A stretch of 25,366 nucleotides of DNA, from IMG/VR virus record IMGVR_UViG_3300044634_001881, positions 1-25,366 of that record. One strand, written 5' to 3'. This document shows, piece by piece, positions 7,937 through 14,255 of the stretch. The first letter of the stretch is position 1. Every line of letters begins with the position of its first letter. The position numbers and the translations under genes were made by a program. Source of the stretch: a virus. A model generated the notes under the pieces. The model was not told the origin of the DNA. It did not search any database and saw only the letters and a list, made by a program, of their open reading frames with translations.

Positions 7937-8440
7937 CTAAGCTAGTCCAGCTTTAAGTGCACCCCAAGTTCCATTGCCCTTTGCTTCGACAATAACAAGT
8001 CCCTGCTCTGCTGCGTGTGCAACAACGCCAACCGCTCCTCCAACATCCTGAGTAGCAGTCAATCCTCCAGAAGATCCTGCATAAAGAATATTTCCAGCAA
8101 CAAAACCAGAAGTATTAATATTTTCTAAAATTCCAGAAACAACGACAATGCCGTTTGCCCCATTGCCAATTGAGGTTTTAGCTAAACCAAGAATTGGCTG
8201 GGTAGTTGAAGAAGTTGCTCTGCTTACTGTGGTTGCACTTGTATATCCAGTTACAAATACTGGATCTCCTGCAGAAATTGATACACCGCTGTTATTTAAT
8301 ACTCTAATTTGAGAATATGAAGATAGTGGAAGGACGGCTTCAAGCTTGTCCACTAGATCCTTTATGTCCCCATGAACATTAACTGGGTCGTCAAAAAGTG
8401 GGTAGGGAAGGTCGTAATTTAAAGATTCTCCAGTAGCCAT
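7937..8440 (-). CDS. Structural protein, tail/head decoration-like
   Basis: A 167-aa protein. After an N-terminal segment rich in Pro and Asp (residues 9-25) and a short helix (DIKDLVDKLEAV), it has the pattern RVLNNSGVSISAGDPVFVTGY, PILGLAKTSIGNGANGIVVVSG and then GNILYAGSSGGLT. This order of short beta strands with repeated 'nongenetic' Gly turns is common in phage fibre-head or decoration proteins of the DUF2190-like style. I cannot name a precise family. A minus-strand extended -10 (TGATATAAT) ends 7 nt before the ATG. It opens a run of structural genes that continues to the left. Confidence 0.75.
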   Translation of the reverse strand: MATGESLNYDLPYPLFDDPVNVHGDIKDLVDKLEAVLPLSSYSQIRVLNNSGVSISAGDPVFVTGYTSATTVSRATSSTTQPILGLAKTSIGNGANGIVVVSGILENINTSGFVAGNILYAGSSGGLTATQDVGGAVGVVAHAAEQGLVIVEAKGNGTWGALKAGLA

Positions 8441-8447
8441 AAAAATA

Positions 8448-8453
8448 ATTATA
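8448..8453 (-). promoter_or_regulatory. Leaderless extended -10 promoter for 7937-8440
   Basis: Minus-strand TGATATAAT (extended -10 with TGN) ends 7 nt before the ATG at 8440. A TTGACA lies upstream but only 9 nt from the hexamer, which is too close to act as a -35. Confidence 0.6.
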
Positions 8454-8518
8454 TCATGCGAATGTCAAAACAGCCTAATATGCCAAACAACAAGAGCTAG
8501 TAGACAAAAAATAATAAA

Positions 8519-9088
8519 CTAAAAATCTTGCATTTTTCTACTTTTATCAAATGTGAGGAAGCTTGTTAGGGTGTACCTGATGGCTCCTTCTATTTTAGTT
8601 ACCCCGTGCATATGATCCGTAGTTGCTGGGTGAATAGCTAGCTTGCCTGGCTCAGGAGTTACAGAAAAGTTATGTTGTGGGTAAAAGGTAATCCCGCCCT
8701 CAAAATCATTATTTAGGTAGATGACTATTCCGTACTCCCTATGCTGATGATTATGGTGATCTGGAGTATTTTCCATATTATCAGAGTGTGGGGTCTGCTC
8801 CATTCCAGGAAACCATCTAGTTAATGCAAGGATGTCTGAGTAAATTTCGGTCTCAATACCATAAGACTCTTTTGCAGTTTTTAAAATTCTTTCTTTGACA
8901 TTATTTAAAAAAAATCCTAAGTCTGGAATATTCTTATTGATAGTAACAGCATTTATAACTCTGCCGTCCCAAAATCCATTTCCAACATCTCCCCAAAGAT
9001 CTGTATCTTTAGCAAAATTTAAAATGTTTAAAGTCTCTTCTTTGGTTAAAAAATTTGGAAATTCTTTTGCTTTTATTTCTTCTACCAT
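8519..9088 (-). CDS. 2OG-Fe(II) oxygenase, prolyl-hydroxylase-like
   Basis: A 189-aa enzyme. I choose the ATG at 9088, which overlaps the stop of the zinc-ribbon gene (ATGGTAG); a longer frame to 9196 exists but lies inside that gene. The metal triad is visible: H101 and D103 in QTPHSDN, and H161 in DHMHGV. R171 in RYTLTSF fits the 2OG-binding Arg. The middle strand EYGIVIYLNNDFEGGITFYP is the classic core of prolyl 4-hydroxylase-like proteins (PF13640 group). It would hydroxylate a substrate using 2-oxoglutarate and O2. A target in the virion, such as the collagen-like protein, is possible but unproven. Confidence 0.88.
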   Translation of the reverse strand: MVEEIKAKEFPNFLTKEETLNILNFAKDTDLWGDVGNGFWDGRVINAVTINKNIPDLGFFLNNVKERILKTAKESYGIETEIYSDILALTRWFPGMEQTPHSDNMENTPDHHNHQHREYGIVIYLNNDFEGGITFYPQHNFSVTPEPGKLAIHPATTDHMHGVTKIEGAIRYTLTSFLTFDKSRKMQDF

Positions 9089-9318
9089 TTGTGTAATGGA
9101 CACTCCGCTTTTGCTAATTTTGTCTTTAATACCATAAAGCATCCGCACTGCTTGCATTGTTTTGTAGGGTTTATTAGTTCTGGGCAAGATTCGCAAATAG
9201 AAAATCTTTTAGTTGATACGGCTGCGTCCACGTACTCAGTTTCTGGATTAAGCAAATCCCAGGGGCGGGTCTCGCCTAGATTTTTTTTCCACTTAGCCCA
9301 TGGTGATAACTCTGACAT
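9082..9318 (-). CDS. Zinc-ribbon protein, GCFM/CP..KW family
   Basis: A 78-aa protein. The C-terminal half has C42-x2-C45, then C55-x2-C58-x-C60, then C73 just before the terminal KW: six cysteines in the pattern IC..C, C..CGCFM.LK, AECP..KW. A paralogue with the same pattern is at 15196-15393 on the other strand. I have seen this short family in phages near fibre and oxygenase genes; no function is known to me. The cysteines most likely bind zinc. The start overlaps the stop of the upstream gene (TAATG at 9318), and the end overlaps the oxygenase start, so the three genes are coupled. Confidence 0.82.
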   Translation of the reverse strand: MSELSPWAKWKKNLGETRPWDLLNPETEYVDAAVSTKRFSICESCPELINPTKQCKQCGCFMVLKTKLAKAECPLHKW

Positions 9319-9527
9319 TATTCGCTTACTGGAGCTATAAAGTTTTCACCATCGTAGGTCCAGCCAAACTGAACATCTGGAGTATCTGTAGACTCTATAA
9401 CTGTTGGGCTTGAAGATAATCCAGCCCAGAGTCTTTCATAATTTGGAGCCACGTCAGGAATGTGGAAAGTTGCAACAACATCCCCATCAACAACAAATGC
9501 AAAAATTTTAGTTTGTACTTCACTCAT
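9318..9527 (-). CDS. Small protein with GWTYDGENF C-terminus
   Basis: A 69-aa protein: residues 5-25 form a beta pair (KIFAFVVDGDVVATFHI), and the C-terminus reads DVQFGWTYDGENFIAPV. The GW-x-YDG-x-F-x-P ending is common in short phage proteins next to tail-fibre genes, but I cannot assign a function. It has the best ribosome site in the area (AAGGAG before the ATG) and a TATAAT upstream at 9548-9553. It is coupled downstream to the zinc-ribbon gene. Confidence 0.75.
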   Translation of the reverse strand: MSEVQTKIFAFVVDGDVVATFHIPDVAPNYERLWAGLSSSPTVIESTDTPDVQFGWTYDGENFIAPVSE

Positions 9528-9547
9528 ACTATTCTCCTTAGAAAAAA

Positions 9548-9553
9548 ATTATA
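9548..9553 (-). promoter_or_regulatory. -10 box for the 9527-8519 operon
   Basis: Minus-strand TATAAT 20 nt before the ATG at 9527, followed by an AAGGAG ribosome site. It would drive the small protein, the zinc-ribbon protein and the oxygenase together. Confidence 0.5.
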
Positions 9554-9558
9554 GCACA

Positions 9559-10080
9559 TTAACATGCCCAGCTGCCACCAAGGCAAACACATTCTGGGTA
9601 TGGTCTTGGAGTAGTACATCCAGGTGGTGGAGGCGGTGGTGGTGGTGGAGGCGGTGGTGGCGGGGGTGGCGCAACACAAGATATAAAGACCTCATCAACT
9701 AAATTATTACATTCGTCATACCAGAATCTAATATTTGCTGTTCCAGAAGGGCATCCAAAGCCAGGCCCTGTTCCAACTACAGAATAAACATTTGTTCCAG
9801 AACATGCTGGCGGTGGTGGCGGTGGTGGTGGAGAAGAAACAAAATTATAAAGACTAAAAGCAACAACAGTAGAATAATCAACTAGGGTGCTTGCTGATGG
9901 ATTTTGTGATGCAACTAGATTATCTAGTGAGGATGTTCCAGTATCGACATCGATACCCAAAGAATATTCTAAGCCGCTAGCTGATAAAGCAGATATCGCA
10001 GCAGAGGAAGAAAGTCCAGATAGGTCTGGTACTAAAACCATTCCTTTTGCAGATGCATAATAGCCGAATGCATTTATCAT
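9559..10080 (-). CDS. PASTA-domain protein with polyproline tracts
   Basis: A 173-aa protein. Residues about 16-80 fit a PASTA domain: VPDLSGLSSSAAISALSASG, then a SQNPSAST segment and a VVAFSLYNF end strand. PASTA domains bind peptidoglycan muropeptides in serine/threonine kinases and penicillin-binding proteins. Then come 8 consecutive prolines (84-91), a Cys-containing beta segment (93-135) and 16 consecutive prolines (138-153), ending in a Cys-rich tail (C155, C164, C166, C173). The stretched prolines would make rigid spacers and would need EF-P for efficient translation. It likely contacts the host wall from the virion. The ATG at 10080 follows an AGGAG site overlapping the upstream stop. 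Confidence 0.85.
   Translation of the reverse strand: MINAFGYYASAKGMVLVPDLSGLSSSAAISALSASGLEYSLGIDVDTGTSSLDNLVASQNPSASTLVDYSTVVAFSLYNFVSSPPPPPPPPACSGTNVYSVVGTGPGFGCPSGTANIRFWYDECNNLVDEVFISCVAPPPPPPPPPPPPPPPPGCTTPRPYPECVCLGGSWAC
9623..9670 (-). repeat. Polyproline-encoding triplet repeat (16 codons)
   Basis: 48 bp of GGN triplets on the plus strand (CCN on the coding strand) encode 16 prolines in the PASTA protein. A smaller 8-codon tract is at 9808-9832. Mixed third bases make it imperfect, but copy number could still vary. Confidence 0.75.
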
Positions 10081-10088
10081 TGCAGCTC

Positions 10089-10721
10089 CTAAGCCTTCAA
10101 GTCACCGATTAAATGCCACTCGTTTGTGCCAATTTTTGTCAGCATCGCTCCAGAATATTGCGTAGAAATTTTCGCATTATTATTTTTGCTTCTAATGGTT
10201 ACACCAGATCCAGAGACAATGACGATGCTCACCTCTCCAGAACCATATCGAATAACCTCAAGTCTTGCACCAATAGGAATTGCAGCTACAGAATTAGCTG
10301 GAATAAGCAACTCTAGATCTGAAGAGCTGTTCATCTTAATCATCTTATTCGCATCGGCAGTTGTAATTGTATAAGATAAAGTTTTTTCATCAATAGAAAT
10401 ATTCTTGTAGTCTACCCAAGCGCTGTTGTGGTAATACTGTATTTGATTAATAACGTTGCCATTAGCATCCTGACGAATAAATGCAACAATGCCATTTGTT
10501 GGAGATGTTATTGCTGCGTCTCTTGCTGCTGGGTTTTGAAAATTATTTACCCCTGCTTTTGCAGACACAACTGAGTTAAAAGAAACACTTGAAGAAAAAT
10601 TGTGGGTACCAGTCCAGCTATAATTTGCAGAGGTGCTAGCTAGACCAGCGGTTGGATACCAGGTGTCAGTAGCAGAATCATATATGTAAGCTACCTTAGA
10701 GTCAGAAGAAAAAGTTGTCAT
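10089..10721 (-). CDS. Tail fibre-like protein sharing a C-terminal module
   Basis: A 210-aa protein. I start it at the ATG at 10721, which overlaps the TGA of the upstream gene (ATGA); a start 5 codons earlier is possible. Residues 55-105 carry a fibre-type segment (NPAARDAAITSPTNGIVAFIRQD, then a YYHNSAWVDY strand). Residues 115-210 match the C-terminal ~90 residues of the 519-aa fibre: an LLIPAN, then PIGARLEVI, G-V-T-I, STQYSGAM and EWHLIGDLKA order against LTIPAN, PVGTSIDIL, G-V-T-V, RTQWSSAT and TWVVFGDLSA. This is probably an outer tip or trimerising module. Role: virion surface, exact ligand unknown. Confidence 0.8.
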   Translation of the reverse strand: MTTFSSDSKVAYIYDSATDTWYPTAGLASTSANYSWTGTHNFSSSVSFNSVVSAKAGVNNFQNPAARDAAITSPTNGIVAFIRQDANGNVINQIQYYHNSAWVDYKNISIDEKTLSYTITTADANKMIKMNSSSDLELLIPANSVAAIPIGARLEVIRYGSGEVSIVIVSGSGVTIRSKNNNAKISTQYSGAMLTKIGTNEWHLIGDLKA

Positions 10722-11443
10722 GCCTGATAACTCCAAACTTGATATTCGCCAGTATCAAAAGTTCCAGTATCAGAAAGAGTTAGTTGAACTGACGTAATTT
10801 CATTTGTATTCTTATAATATCCAAAATATGGACCTTCAGCAGTATCTGCAATAGTTGATACTGGCTTTAGAAAAGCTGCTGTGTTTGATAAGTCTACTTC
10901 AATTGTTAAGTCTTGAGTTGCAGTATTGGCAAATGTTGGAGAAGAAAGTCCAGAAGCAGATATTAGCCCACCAGTATTTACATAGTTCGGTCCTGAGTCA
11001 GAATTAAACCTGATTACTAGACCCAGTTCACTTCCAGTGTTTGAGTGTCCCCAGTCTTTTAAAACAACGTAAAACTTTTCTCCAGAAATTCCAGTAACAG
11101 AAAGTGAAGATCCAGAAAGAGTTCCAGAGCTAAGGAGTTGCCAAGTTGGATTTTGAATTACTGGGACAACGCTATCTGAGTCTACCCAGATAAAACCGTC
11201 TTCTGGTGATGTTGGCTCTGTAGCAGAGTAGTCTGACCCAATACCAGTAGACTCTACAGAATCTAGTCTTGTGTCTAAAGCCTTAATATGTCCTGCAACA
11301 GAGTTTGCAACTAATGCACCTTCATTTGCTGGTACGGTAGAACTACCATAGTGGTACAGCTTTAGAGCTGCCTGTATGTCAGCAGCATCATCGTACCCTG
11401 GAATTTGTGTCGGGTATACGGAGCCAATACTTTCAGAAGCCAT
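10718..11443 (-). CDS. Minor structural (tail) protein
   Basis: A 241-aa protein. Residues 1-75 hold an alpha-helical head with GYDDAADIQAALKLYHYG and an HIKALDTRLDSVES coiled segment. Residues 80-95 are PTSPEDGFIWVDSDS, a pattern I associate with phage fibre proteins. The remaining ~150 residues look like a jelly-roll carbohydrate-binding-like domain (repeated YVVLKDW, LGLVIRFNSDSG, VQLTLSDTGTFDTGEYQVW strands). A minus-strand TATAAT sits at 11462-11467, 18 nt before the ATG. It is coupled to the next gene by ATGA. Likely part of the host-binding apparatus. Confidence 0.77.
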   Translation of the reverse strand: MASESIGSVYPTQIPGYDDAADIQAALKLYHYGSSTVPANEGALVANSVAGHIKALDTRLDSVESTGIGSDYSATEPTSPEDGFIWVDSDSVVPVIQNPTWQLLSSGTLSGSSLSVTGISGEKFYVVLKDWGHSNTGSELGLVIRFNSDSGPNYVNTGGLISASGLSSPTFANTATQDLTIEVDLSNTAAFLKPVSTIADTAEGPYFGYYKNTNEITSVQLTLSDTGTFDTGEYQVWSYQA

Positions 11444-11461
11444 AAACTATCACCAGTTCAA

Positions 11462-11467
11462 ATTATA
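11462..11467 (-). promoter_or_regulatory. -10 box for 10718-11443
   Basis: Minus-strand TATAAT 18 nt before the ATG at 11443, overlapping the stop of the upstream gene. No clear -35. The leader would be about 11 nt with a weak GGTGAT ribosome site. Confidence 0.45.
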
Positions 11468-12041
11468 CCATAGTAATTAGCAGGTGAATTGTTTTTTGAC
11501 CAGCTAGATCTTGCCAAGCACCTGAGTCATATTCTATGGCACTAAAAGTTAGTGGCAATACGCTCTGGTCGTCTACAATAATAATCTCAGATACTGTCGT
11601 AGAAAATGACACTGGATTTTCATTAATTATGTTTGCTTGAACATTAAAGTTTTCAGCTGGGACGTCTCCAACTAGGCCATCTGGAACAATAAGTGATACT
11701 GGGATATTGACAGATGCACTCCCGTCAACAAAATTTCTAGAATAGTTTTCGCTATGGGTGTTTGTAGTTAATTTAAATATTTTGACCCATGATGGAGTTC
11801 CCCCATCTGCTGATATATACTGATAAAGAAACTGATACTCGCTATCTGTTGGCGATGCATTAATATATGTATCGTATGCCTTAAGATCTTCTGGCAAGGT
11901 TGAGATTTCGTCTGGCTTTCCTAATCCATAAAAAATTAGACTTCCACGGTCACCCTTAGGGCCAAAGTCTACATCTACACTTATTTCTGCGGGGCCGCCA
12001 AGAACAGTTAGATCATCTGATGATAGAATTACTTCTGCCAT
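11463..12041 (-). CDS. Structural protein with short GPKGDRG segment
   Basis: A 192-aa protein. A beta strand (residues 14-25) leads into GPKGDRGS at 27-34, a collagen-like remnant. Residues 40-95 hold YGLGKPDEISTLPEDLKAYDTYINASP, then QFLYQYISADGGTPSWVKI, a pattern common to phage tail proteins after collagen-like hinges. The C-terminal half is beta-rich. The ATG at 12041 overlaps the stop of the upstream gene (TAATG), so it is coupled. I cannot name a family. It lies among adhesin-like genes and is probably a tail or fibre component. Confidence 0.75.
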   Translation of the reverse strand: MAEVILSSDDLTVLGGPAEISVDVDFGPKGDRGSLIFYGLGKPDEISTLPEDLKAYDTYINASPTDSEYQFLYQYISADGGTPSWVKIFKLTTNTHSENYSRNFVDGSASVNIPVSLIVPDGLVGDVPAENFNVQANIINENPVSFSTTVSEIIIVDDQSVLPLTFSAIEYDSGAWQDLAGQKTIHLLITMV

Positions 12042-12400
12042 TAGTCACCAGACATCCTGGTTACATCTGCACGTACCGTAATGTCTCCAGTTAAGAGTGT
12101 ATAGATCTTATCTGCTGATCCAGCGACTGGCTTTTTTATTTGAACGTCATAGACATAATTTGTGCCTGCTGTAAGAGTCTTTCCAATACCGCCTGGGATT
12201 AGGCAAGATATTGCTCCATCGCTAATTGTTGCAACGCATTCATACTGTGTAGCCCCTGCGCCACGAGCTGTTGCAATAAAAAATTTAACAGAGTAGCCTG
12301 TTAGATCAAAGGCTGACCCATTGGTTGTTTTGGGGTAAATGTTAAACTCATACAGGTCGCCCTGATAGTATCTAATGTTGTAAGTACCTGGAAATGCCAT
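12041..12400 (-). CDS. Ig-like tail protein (BppU-N-like)
   Basis: A 119-aa protein. YYQGDLYEFNIYPKTTNGSAFDLTGYSVKFFIATARG in its first half is the typical start of small Ig-like baseplate/tail domains: a QGD turn, an extended strand, a DLTGY motif, then a strand. A second strand group (NYVYDVQIKKPVAGSADKIYTLLTGDITV) ends the fold. It is a looser relative of 7508-7918 and 13263-13637. A minus-strand TATAAT ends 6 nt before the ATG, so the mRNA is probably leaderless, and the gene is coupled to the next through TAATG. Confidence 0.78.
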   Translation of the reverse strand: MAFPGTYNIRYYQGDLYEFNIYPKTTNGSAFDLTGYSVKFFIATARGAGATQYECVATISDGAISCLIPGGIGKTLTAGTNYVYDVQIKKPVAGSADKIYTLLTGDITVRADVTRMSGD

Positions 12401-12406
12401 ATGGAT

Positions 12407-12412
12407 ATTATA
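12407..12412 (-). promoter_or_regulatory. Leaderless -10 promoter for 12041-12400
   Basis: Minus-strand TATAAT ends exactly 6 nt before the ATG at 12400. No -35 and no ribosome site. Confidence 0.6.
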
Positions 12413-12418
12413 GCACGA

Positions 12419-13168
12419 CTAAGAGACTGAAATGTCGATTGATTGCATCTGTACCAAGGCATTAAGGTCTGTTCTAATTTGTGGGACAGCTCCACCAAGC
12501 CTGATAAAATCATTCTCAACATAAAACTTTTGAGTGATAGACATTTCATACTCAAATTGGTACTTTAAAGTTCCAGCAAAGCTTACTATGGAGGTTTCTG
12601 GATTTGGAAAGTAAGTCCTAACCCATAGCTCAGTGTTGCTAGAAAAAGTTTCAATCAGGAACGTATAGGTCACAATAACCTGTGCTCCCAACTCTAAGCC
12701 TTTTAGGTTTATCCTTCTAGACTCAGGATTATAAAGGCTAACGGCACCTCTTGGTAAATACTTTTCTATTGTTTTTGATTTATTGAGATCTATAGACACC
12801 TGAACCCAGCCATCAATTCCATTATCTGCGCCTAGCTTTATCTGTTGCTGATCTTTATTAACATACTTTGCCCAACCAGCATCCTGTCCAGAAACTGGAA
12901 GATAGCTTTTTCCATCTTTTCCTGGATCGCCCTTTAAACCATCTTTTCCTGGCTCACCCTTTAAACCTGGCTTTCCTGGCTTGCCTGGCTCTCCTGGCTG
13001 TCCAGGTTTTCCTGGAGTCCCAGGCTCACCCTTAGGTCCTTGAGGGCCTTGAGGTCCTGGCAATGGAATATAAGAAGATTCAATTTCTTGCTTTTGAACT
13101 TGTTCTGCTAGCTTAGCGTAGTTTGATTTTTTGTTAGATGGAAAGTCCATGCTTTTGCTAATGGCCAT
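12419..13168 (-). CDS. Collagen-like tail protein
   Basis: A 249-aa protein with 17 uninterrupted Gly-X-Y triplets from about residue 39 to 89, rich in GKP, GEP and GKD units. A collagen-like triple helix is expected, as in other phage fibres, where it acts as a trimeric stalk. Residues 15-30 form a short helix, possibly a trimer nucleator. The last ~155 residues are a beta-rich head with [12 protein letters not shown] and [20 protein letters not shown]. Lys/Pro in the Y position could be hydroxylation targets, and six 2OG oxygenase-like genes lie nearby, but no link is proven. The start follows a GGGG-type purine stretch; an upstream start is not seen. Confidence 0.87.
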   Translation of the reverse strand: MAISKSMDFPSNKKSNYAKLAEQVQKQEIESSYIPLPGPQGPQGPKGEPGTPGKPGQPGEPGKPGKPGLKGEPGKDGLKGDPGKDGKSYLPVSGQDAGWAKYVNKDQQQIKLGADNGIDGWVQVSIDLNKSKTIEKYLPRGAVSLYNPESRRINLKGLELGAQVIVTYTFLIETFSSNTELWVRTYFPNPETSIVSFAGTLKYQFEYEMSITQKFYVENDFIRLGGAVPQIRTDLNALVQMQSIDISVS

Positions 13169-13176
13169 GCCAACCC

Positions 13177-13263
13177 CTACTTTGTTGTTTTAAAGATCTT
13201 TCCAGCAACCTTAATTACTGGAGGTATTACTGGAGGATTATTGGAAATTTTAATAACTGGCAT
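13177..13263 (-). CDS. 28-aa peptide, translationally coupled
   Basis: A short frame starting at an ATG whose last base overlaps the TAA of the RGDTA-type gene (TAATG at 13263), ending just before the collagen-like gene. It encodes 28 residues with a [15 protein letters not shown] core. It fills a gap that would otherwise be empty, and the coupling matches other pairs in the block. It is too short for homology, and I do not know a function. It may instead be the 3' end of a regulatory leader. Confidence 0.45.
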   Translation of the reverse strand: MPVIKISNNPPVIPPVIKVAGKIFKTTK

Positions 13264-13637
13264 TATAGACTTCCTGACACATCCCCAAAAACAGTAATTG
13301 TGCCAATTAGAGGAGTCCATACAGATCCATCTACAACAACCTGTAGGTCAAAAGCTAGTTCAGCTACTGTGGAGTTATAGCCAACCCCCCAAAACTCAGT
13401 AATTTCAGCTGGGGCTGTAATAATGACATAGCCCTCACTGGCTTCTACTTCTAGCTCATCTAAGATATCTCCACGGAAGTCATAGCTGGTAGCAGTAAAC
13501 TGCCAGTCAGAGGTATCAAAAGGTGTAGATTCATCATTTTCATAGAAGTCTACTCTTAGAGAAGCGGTATCCCCTCTAACTACCTGCCACTTAATATTTG
13601 CAGGATTAGCGCCAAAGATTTCAGGAGAACAAGACAT
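13263..13637 (-). CDS. Beta-sandwich tail protein (RGDTA type), paralogue
   Basis: A 124-aa protein. I start it at the ATG at 13637 because a TATAAT at 13644-13649 ends exactly 6 nt before it; a frame five codons longer would place that -10 inside the coding region. Residues 17-45 hold WQVVRGDTASLRV and PFDTSDW, the same core as 7508-7918. The rest is a beta-rich Ig-like fold ending TPLIGTITVFGDVSGSL. It is probably a baseplate or tail-adaptor component. It is the first gene after a strong terminator-like hairpin and may be the start of the main leftward structural operon. Confidence 0.8.
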   Translation of the reverse strand: MSCSPEIFGANPANIKWQVVRGDTASLRVDFYENDESTPFDTSDWQFTATSYDFRGDILDELEVEASEGYVIITAPAEITEFWGVGYNSTVAELAFDLQVVVDGSVWTPLIGTITVFGDVSGSL

Positions 13638-13643
13638 ATTAAT

Positions 13644-13649
13644 ATTATA
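13644..13649 (-). promoter_or_regulatory. Leaderless -10 promoter for 13263-13637
   Basis: Minus-strand TATAAT with a 6-nt gap to the ATG at 13637. It decides the start codon of that gene. Confidence 0.6.
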
Positions 13650-13669
13650 CATACCAATATAAACAAAAA

Positions 13670-13717
13670 GCTAGTACCTGAAGCGGTGGGTATGAGAGAC
13701 TCACTTCAAGTACTAGC
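13670..13717 (-). terminator. Strong hairpin with U-tract (minus strand)
   Basis: Arms GCTAGTACCTGAAG and CTTCAAGTACTAGC pair over 14 positions with one G-U-type mismatch. TGGGT/ACTCA inside the 20-nt loop can extend it. On the minus strand the hairpin is followed by TTTTTG, so it resembles an intrinsic terminator placed after the holin-like gene and before the promoter of 13263-13637. Confidence 0.65.
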
Positions 13718-13775
13718 CTAACTAGTATATCAAATAAAATAAAATAAATTGTAAAAGTCAGGAAAGTAAAGGGTT

Positions 13776-13818
13776 GTTATAGAAAGTTTATAAAATCGTT
13801 ATAAAAGAGTTATAGAAA
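13776..13818. repeat. Three GTTATA(G/A)AAA repeats
   Basis: Direct repeats GTTATAGAAA, GTTATAAAAG and GTTATAGAAA begin at 13776, 13798 and 13809, so they are spaced by 22 and 11 bp (two and one helical turns). Phasing suggests a protein-binding array such as iterons. This is inference from pattern only. Confidence 0.5.
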
Positions 13819-13956
13819 TTTGCCTACTTTACGAACAAAAATCTGGTACAGTGTATATATTAATAAATTACTTTATATACTTAATATTTATATATAGTAT
13901 ATACTTTATCTTTATATCTAGATATCTTATATATTATATATATAGTAGATTATAGT

Positions 13957-14223
13957 TTATTTACTATTAGAAGACAAGTGATCAATTAAAGTGTCAAATA
14001 TCTTGTCTATTTTGGTTTCTAGCTTATTGTACTGAGAGTCCATCTTTTTCTCAAGATCGCCTTGCTTTGATTCAAGTCGGGTTATTTGATCCTTCATACT
14101 AGATCCACTATTAGGTCTAAGTTCGTCAAGATAATGTTTTACGAGCCAGCGGATAAACATAGCTACTGAAGTTATAATTGTTATAATTCCAACTGCGACT
14201 GCAACCCAGGATTCTGCTGACAT
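13957..14223 (-). CDS. Holin-like membrane protein with coiled-coil tail
   Basis: An 88-aa protein. I start it at the ATG at 14223 (MSAESW), because a TATAAT lies 9 nt upstream and the longer frame overlaps the previous gene. Residues 6-28 form a single membrane helix (VAVAVGIITIITSVAMFI). A charged segment follows, then residues about 44-80 form a likely coiled coil (KDQITRLESKQGDLEKKMDSQYNKLETKIDKI). One or two membrane helices with a charged C-terminus fit small actinophage holins, which make pores for endolysin release. No endolysin is seen in this window, so the holin call is provisional. Confidence 0.7.
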   Translation of the reverse strand: MSAESWVAVAVGIITIITSVAMFIRWLVKHYLDELRPNSGSSMKDQITRLESKQGDLEKKMDSQYNKLETKIDKIFDTLIDHLSSNSK

Positions 14224-14232
14224 AATAGAATA

Positions 14233-14238
14233 ATTATA
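14233..14238 (-). promoter_or_regulatory. -10 promoter for the holin-like gene
   Basis: Minus-strand TATAAT with a 9-nt gap to the ATG at 14223. Exactly 17 nt upstream is ATGT preceded by TTATAA, a partial match to the ATGTC-box promoters of the early region but without the final C. Confidence 0.5.
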
Positions 14239-14255
14239 CCTGGATTTTTTTACAT

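Larger units (their letters stand above)
13653..13956. other. 304-bp non-coding, AT-rich region with repeats
   Basis: No gene is seen. From right to left it holds: a run of nearly pure A/T with TATATA stretches (about 13850-13956); three GTTATA-type direct repeats at 13776, 13798 and 13809; and a long hairpin at 13670-13717. Easily melted DNA next to spaced repeats recalls an origin of replication, but promoters or a terminator region fit equally well. No DnaA-box consensus was seen here. Confidence 0.6.

Noticed and set aside
9082-9196. Longer start at 9196 for the 8519-9088 oxygenase
   Set aside because: It would lie fully within the zinc-ribbon gene in another frame; the ATG at 9088 overlaps the stop in the way other coupled genes do.
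13776-13818. CRISPR array from the GTTATA repeats
   Set aside because: Repeats are about 10 bp with spacers of 1-12 bp, too short and irregular; no cas genes.
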